From positions 62,001-126,000 of the forward strand of contig JAWXUH010000002.1 in the NCBI GenBank assembly GCA_044432745.1: a stretch of DNA of 64,000 nt, in the 5' to 3' direction. Positions within the stretch are counted from its first letter, which is position 1. Every line of letters begins with the position of its first letter. Shown here piece after piece: positions 62,758-64,000 of the stretch. The position numbers and the translations under genes are program-made. The notes beneath the pieces were generated by a model. The model was not told where the DNA came from. It ran no database searches and saw nothing but the letters and a program-made list of their open reading frames with translations. Source of the DNA: CAKOSP01 sp044432745 (GTDB taxonomy: Bacteria; Bacillota_I; Bacilli_A; RF39; UBA660).

Positions 62758-62770
62758 CTCCATTAAGGAG
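62758..62770 (+). promoter_or_regulatory. Shine-Dalgarno-sequestering hairpin, Rpn full copy 2
   Basis: CTCC-ATTAA-GGAG, the same structure as at 61174, 8 bases before the ATG. Confidence 0.55.
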
Positions 62771-62778
62771 AAAGTACT

Positions 62779-63648
62779 ATGAATAAAAAATTAAAAAGAG
62801 AAAATAAATTTATTAATTGGATAGACCTAAAGTTTTCAAATGATTTTATGTTTGGACACGTATTAAAGAATGAAGAACTTTTAAAAGAGTTTGCAAGCGT
62901 GCTTTTAGGTTTTGATATTAATGATGTAGATAATATTGAATTTGAAAAGACTATGAAACAATACTACTTTACTAGAGGTGTAAGGTTAGATGTATATTTT
63001 AAATCTTCTAATAAAGTAATAAATATAGAAATGCAAGTTGTAGATAGATCTAATATTAAAAAAAGAGGAAGGTATTATCAGTCAAGTTTAGATAGTTTGT
63101 TATTAGAAACAGCAAGAGAGTATACAGATTTAAATGATACGTTAGTAGTATTTATTTGTTGTTATGATCCATTTGATAAAAACCAAATGAAATACGTTTT
63201 CAAGAATTATTGTAAAGCAACTAATACAAACTTAGATGATGGAAGAACTATTATAATATTTAATACTAAAGGTAAAGAAGAGAAAGAAAACAAAGAGTTA
63301 TCTAATTTACTTAAATACATAGATGGTAATGAGTCTAACATTAATGATTTGACAAGAAAAATTGAAAGTGAAGTAGATAAGATAAAAACAAATGAGATTT
63401 TGAGGTGTGATTTTATGAAACAAAAAGCAGATGAAATGGACCAATATACTGATGGAAAAAAAGAAGGAATAATTGAAGGTAAAATTGAAGGCAAAAAAGA
63501 AGGAATAATTGAGGGTCAAAAAGAAGGAATAATTAAAGGAAAAAAAGAAGGAAAAATTGAAATAGCAAAAAAATTAAAAAGTACAATGACTGATGAAGAA
63601 ATATCTAAAATTACAGAACTTGATATTGAAACAATTAAAGAATTATAA
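62779..63648 (+). CDS. Rpn-type PD-(D/E)XK nuclease/transposase family protein, full copy 2
   Basis: The 289-aa paralog of the 61195 gene. The core from N-K-F-I-N-W-I-D to T-D-G-K-K-E-G-I-I-E-G is identical in protein and differs by only a few bases in DNA (for example at the codons around 62860 and 62976). Catalytic D69 and E82-M-Q84 are retained. The C-terminal E-G repeat region is longer (see 63454), adding about 12 residues. Promoter, hairpin and terminator are the same as copy 1. This points to very recent duplication or gene conversion. Confidence 0.85.
   Translation: MNKKLKRENKFINWIDLKFSNDFMFGHVLKNEELLKEFASVLLGFDINDVDNIEFEKTMKQYYFTRGVRLDVYFKSSNKVINIEMQVVDRSNIKKRGRYYQSSLDSLLLETAREYTDLNDTLVVFICCYDPFDKNQMKYVFKNYCKATNTNLDDGRTIIIFNTKGKEEKENKELSNLLKYIDGNESNINDLTRKIESEVDKIKTNEILRCDFMKQKADEMDQYTDGKKEGIIEGKIEGKKEGIIEGQKEGIIKGKKEGKIEIAKKLKSTMTDEEISKITELDIETIKEL
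63454..63561 (+). repeat. In-frame 12-nt repeat tract in Rpn full copy 2
   Basis: Repeated units of about 12 nt encode G-K-K-E, G-I-I-E, G-K-I-E, G-Q-K-E and so on. Nine units here versus about six in copy 1 (61870-61941). Length variation is a likely hot spot. Confidence 0.75.
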
Positions 63649-63658
63649 CCAGATATTT

Positions 63659-63684
63659 AAAGTACAAATTTTGTACTTTTTTAT
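63659..63684 (+). terminator. Terminator of Rpn full copy 2
   Basis: AAAGTACAA / TTGTACTTT stem, then Ts; identical to 62038-62063. Confidence 0.85.
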
Positions 63685-63727
63685 TTAAAAAATATAAATT
63701 ACTAATTTTAAAATTTAGTAGTATGAC

Positions 63728-63756
63728 TTGAATTATATGTGAAAAAAAATTATAAT
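63728..63756 (+). promoter_or_regulatory. Promoter retained in front of truncated Rpn copy 2
   Basis: TTGAAT (63728-63733), 17-bp spacer, TATAAT (63751-63756). Confidence 0.7.
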
Positions 63757-63781
63757 TTATTTAGGAAGGAATCAAAGTCTT

Positions 63782-64000
63782 AACGTTATCAAAAAATATT
63801 GTAGGGAATAAGTCTAGTATTAATGATTTGAAAAGAAAAATTGAAAGTGAAGTAGACAAGATAAAACAAATGAGATTTTGAGGTGTGATTTTATGAAACA
63901 AAAAGCAGATGAAATGGATCAATATACTGAAGGAAAAAAAGAAGGCAAAATTGAAGGGAAAAAGGAAATAGCAAAAAAATTAAAAGATATAATGCCAGAC
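63782..64000 (+). pseudogene. Second, more degraded truncated Rpn copy, cut by the window end
   Basis: It begins like the truncated copy at 62163 (A-A-C/T-G-T-T-A-T-C) but has lost a further ~100 bases after the T-A-T-T-G and meets a stop early (TAA at about 63809). The stretch near 63864 has lost one A relative to the other copies (AAAACAAATG versus AAAAACAAATG), a frameshift. The rest follows the family C-terminal domain and E-G repeats to the window edge. It cannot encode a nuclease. Confidence 0.75.

Larger units (their letters stand above)
61048..64000 (+). repeat. Tandem duplication of a two-gene Rpn unit, about 1.58 kb period
   Basis: Unit = promoter, leader, full Rpn gene, terminator, promoter, truncated Rpn copy. 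Full genes start 1584 bases apart (61195 and 62779). The second unit is still incomplete at the window end. The full-gene halves are nearly identical while the truncated halves have diverged, so the two halves are under different pressure or conversion. Confidence 0.85.

Noticed and set aside
1..64000. Mycoplasma-type code (TGA = Trp)
   Set aside because: TGA ends several intact genes and tryptophan is encoded by TGG throughout.
1..64000. tRNA, rRNA, CRISPR arrays and classical insertion sequences
   Set aside because: No GC-richer clover-leaf segments, no spaced direct repeats and no DDE/HUH transposase were seen. The only repeat-rich tracts are the Rpn array and the short in-gene repeats.

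Overview
The window is very AT-rich DNA from a member of the Bacillota (Firmicutes) lineage. It has SepF-type division, a PerR-type regulator, an alpha2-type glycyl-tRNA synthetase, sigma-A promoters with 17-bp spacers, and surface and capsule genes that imply a walled cell. TGA is used as a stop (for example at the ends of the rimM fragment, the 16896 gene and the 48119-upstream gene), so this is genetic code 11 and not a Mycoplasma. An uncultured, gut-type low-GC Bacilli or Clostridia relative fits best, but I cannot place it more precisely from sequence alone.

Layout. 1-18.5 kb is mostly housekeeping: the rimM end and trmD, an unknown gene where rplS often sits, tdk-glyS, a 1329-aa surface protein, sepF, cdsA-rseP, a large acidic/helical unknown, a Ca2+-type P-ATPase, pta, a papain-like small protein and a secreted FGE-like protein. 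18.5-25 kb is a peroxide-defence and NADPH block: ahpC, an AhpF-like reductase whose domains are in reversed order, then pgl, gnd, zwf and perR. A perfect promoter and a palindromic operator candidate precede ahpC. 25-33 kb holds membrane proteins, an HExxH protein, a PD-(D/E)XK-like protein, a secreted reverse-strand protein and a second Ca2+-type ATPase. 33-45 kb is an accessory stretch of unknown helical or membrane proteins: a tandemly duplicated gene pair, a WXG100-like protein with a helical partner, an AAA ATPase and a DUF3419-like methyltransferase fold. Many of these share one leader style, TTGAnn-17-TAnnnT followed by a GGGGG ribosome site.

45-56.3 kb is one co-directional capsule/exopolysaccharide operon: a priming sugar transferase, two GT4 and one GT2 glycosyltransferases, a Wzy-like polymerase, two polysaccharide pyruvyl transferases, a Wzx-like flippase, an Fe-S/FrhB-like protein and galE. 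56.3-64 kb is a mobile-looking region. It has a reverse-strand Rpn-type nuclease gene with an ATT start, flanked by an exact 20-bp repeat of the galE 3' end; a 1153-aa YobI-like membrane P-loop ATPase; and an array of Rpn-type genes arranged [full - truncated] x2. Each of the four array copies has its own intact promoter, and the two full copies carry the same Shine-Dalgarno-sequestering hairpin.

How the parts work together. The peroxide block couples AhpC/AhpF with oxidative pentose-phosphate NADPH supply under a PerR sensor (inference from gene order and PerR residues). The polysaccharide operon has a Wzx/Wzy layout. The most unusual material is the Rpn array, the repeat-flanked Rpn insertion, the permuted AhpF, and the duplicated-membrane-protein/WXG100 cluster with GGGGG leaders. 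No rRNA, tRNA, CRISPR array or classical insertion sequence was seen.
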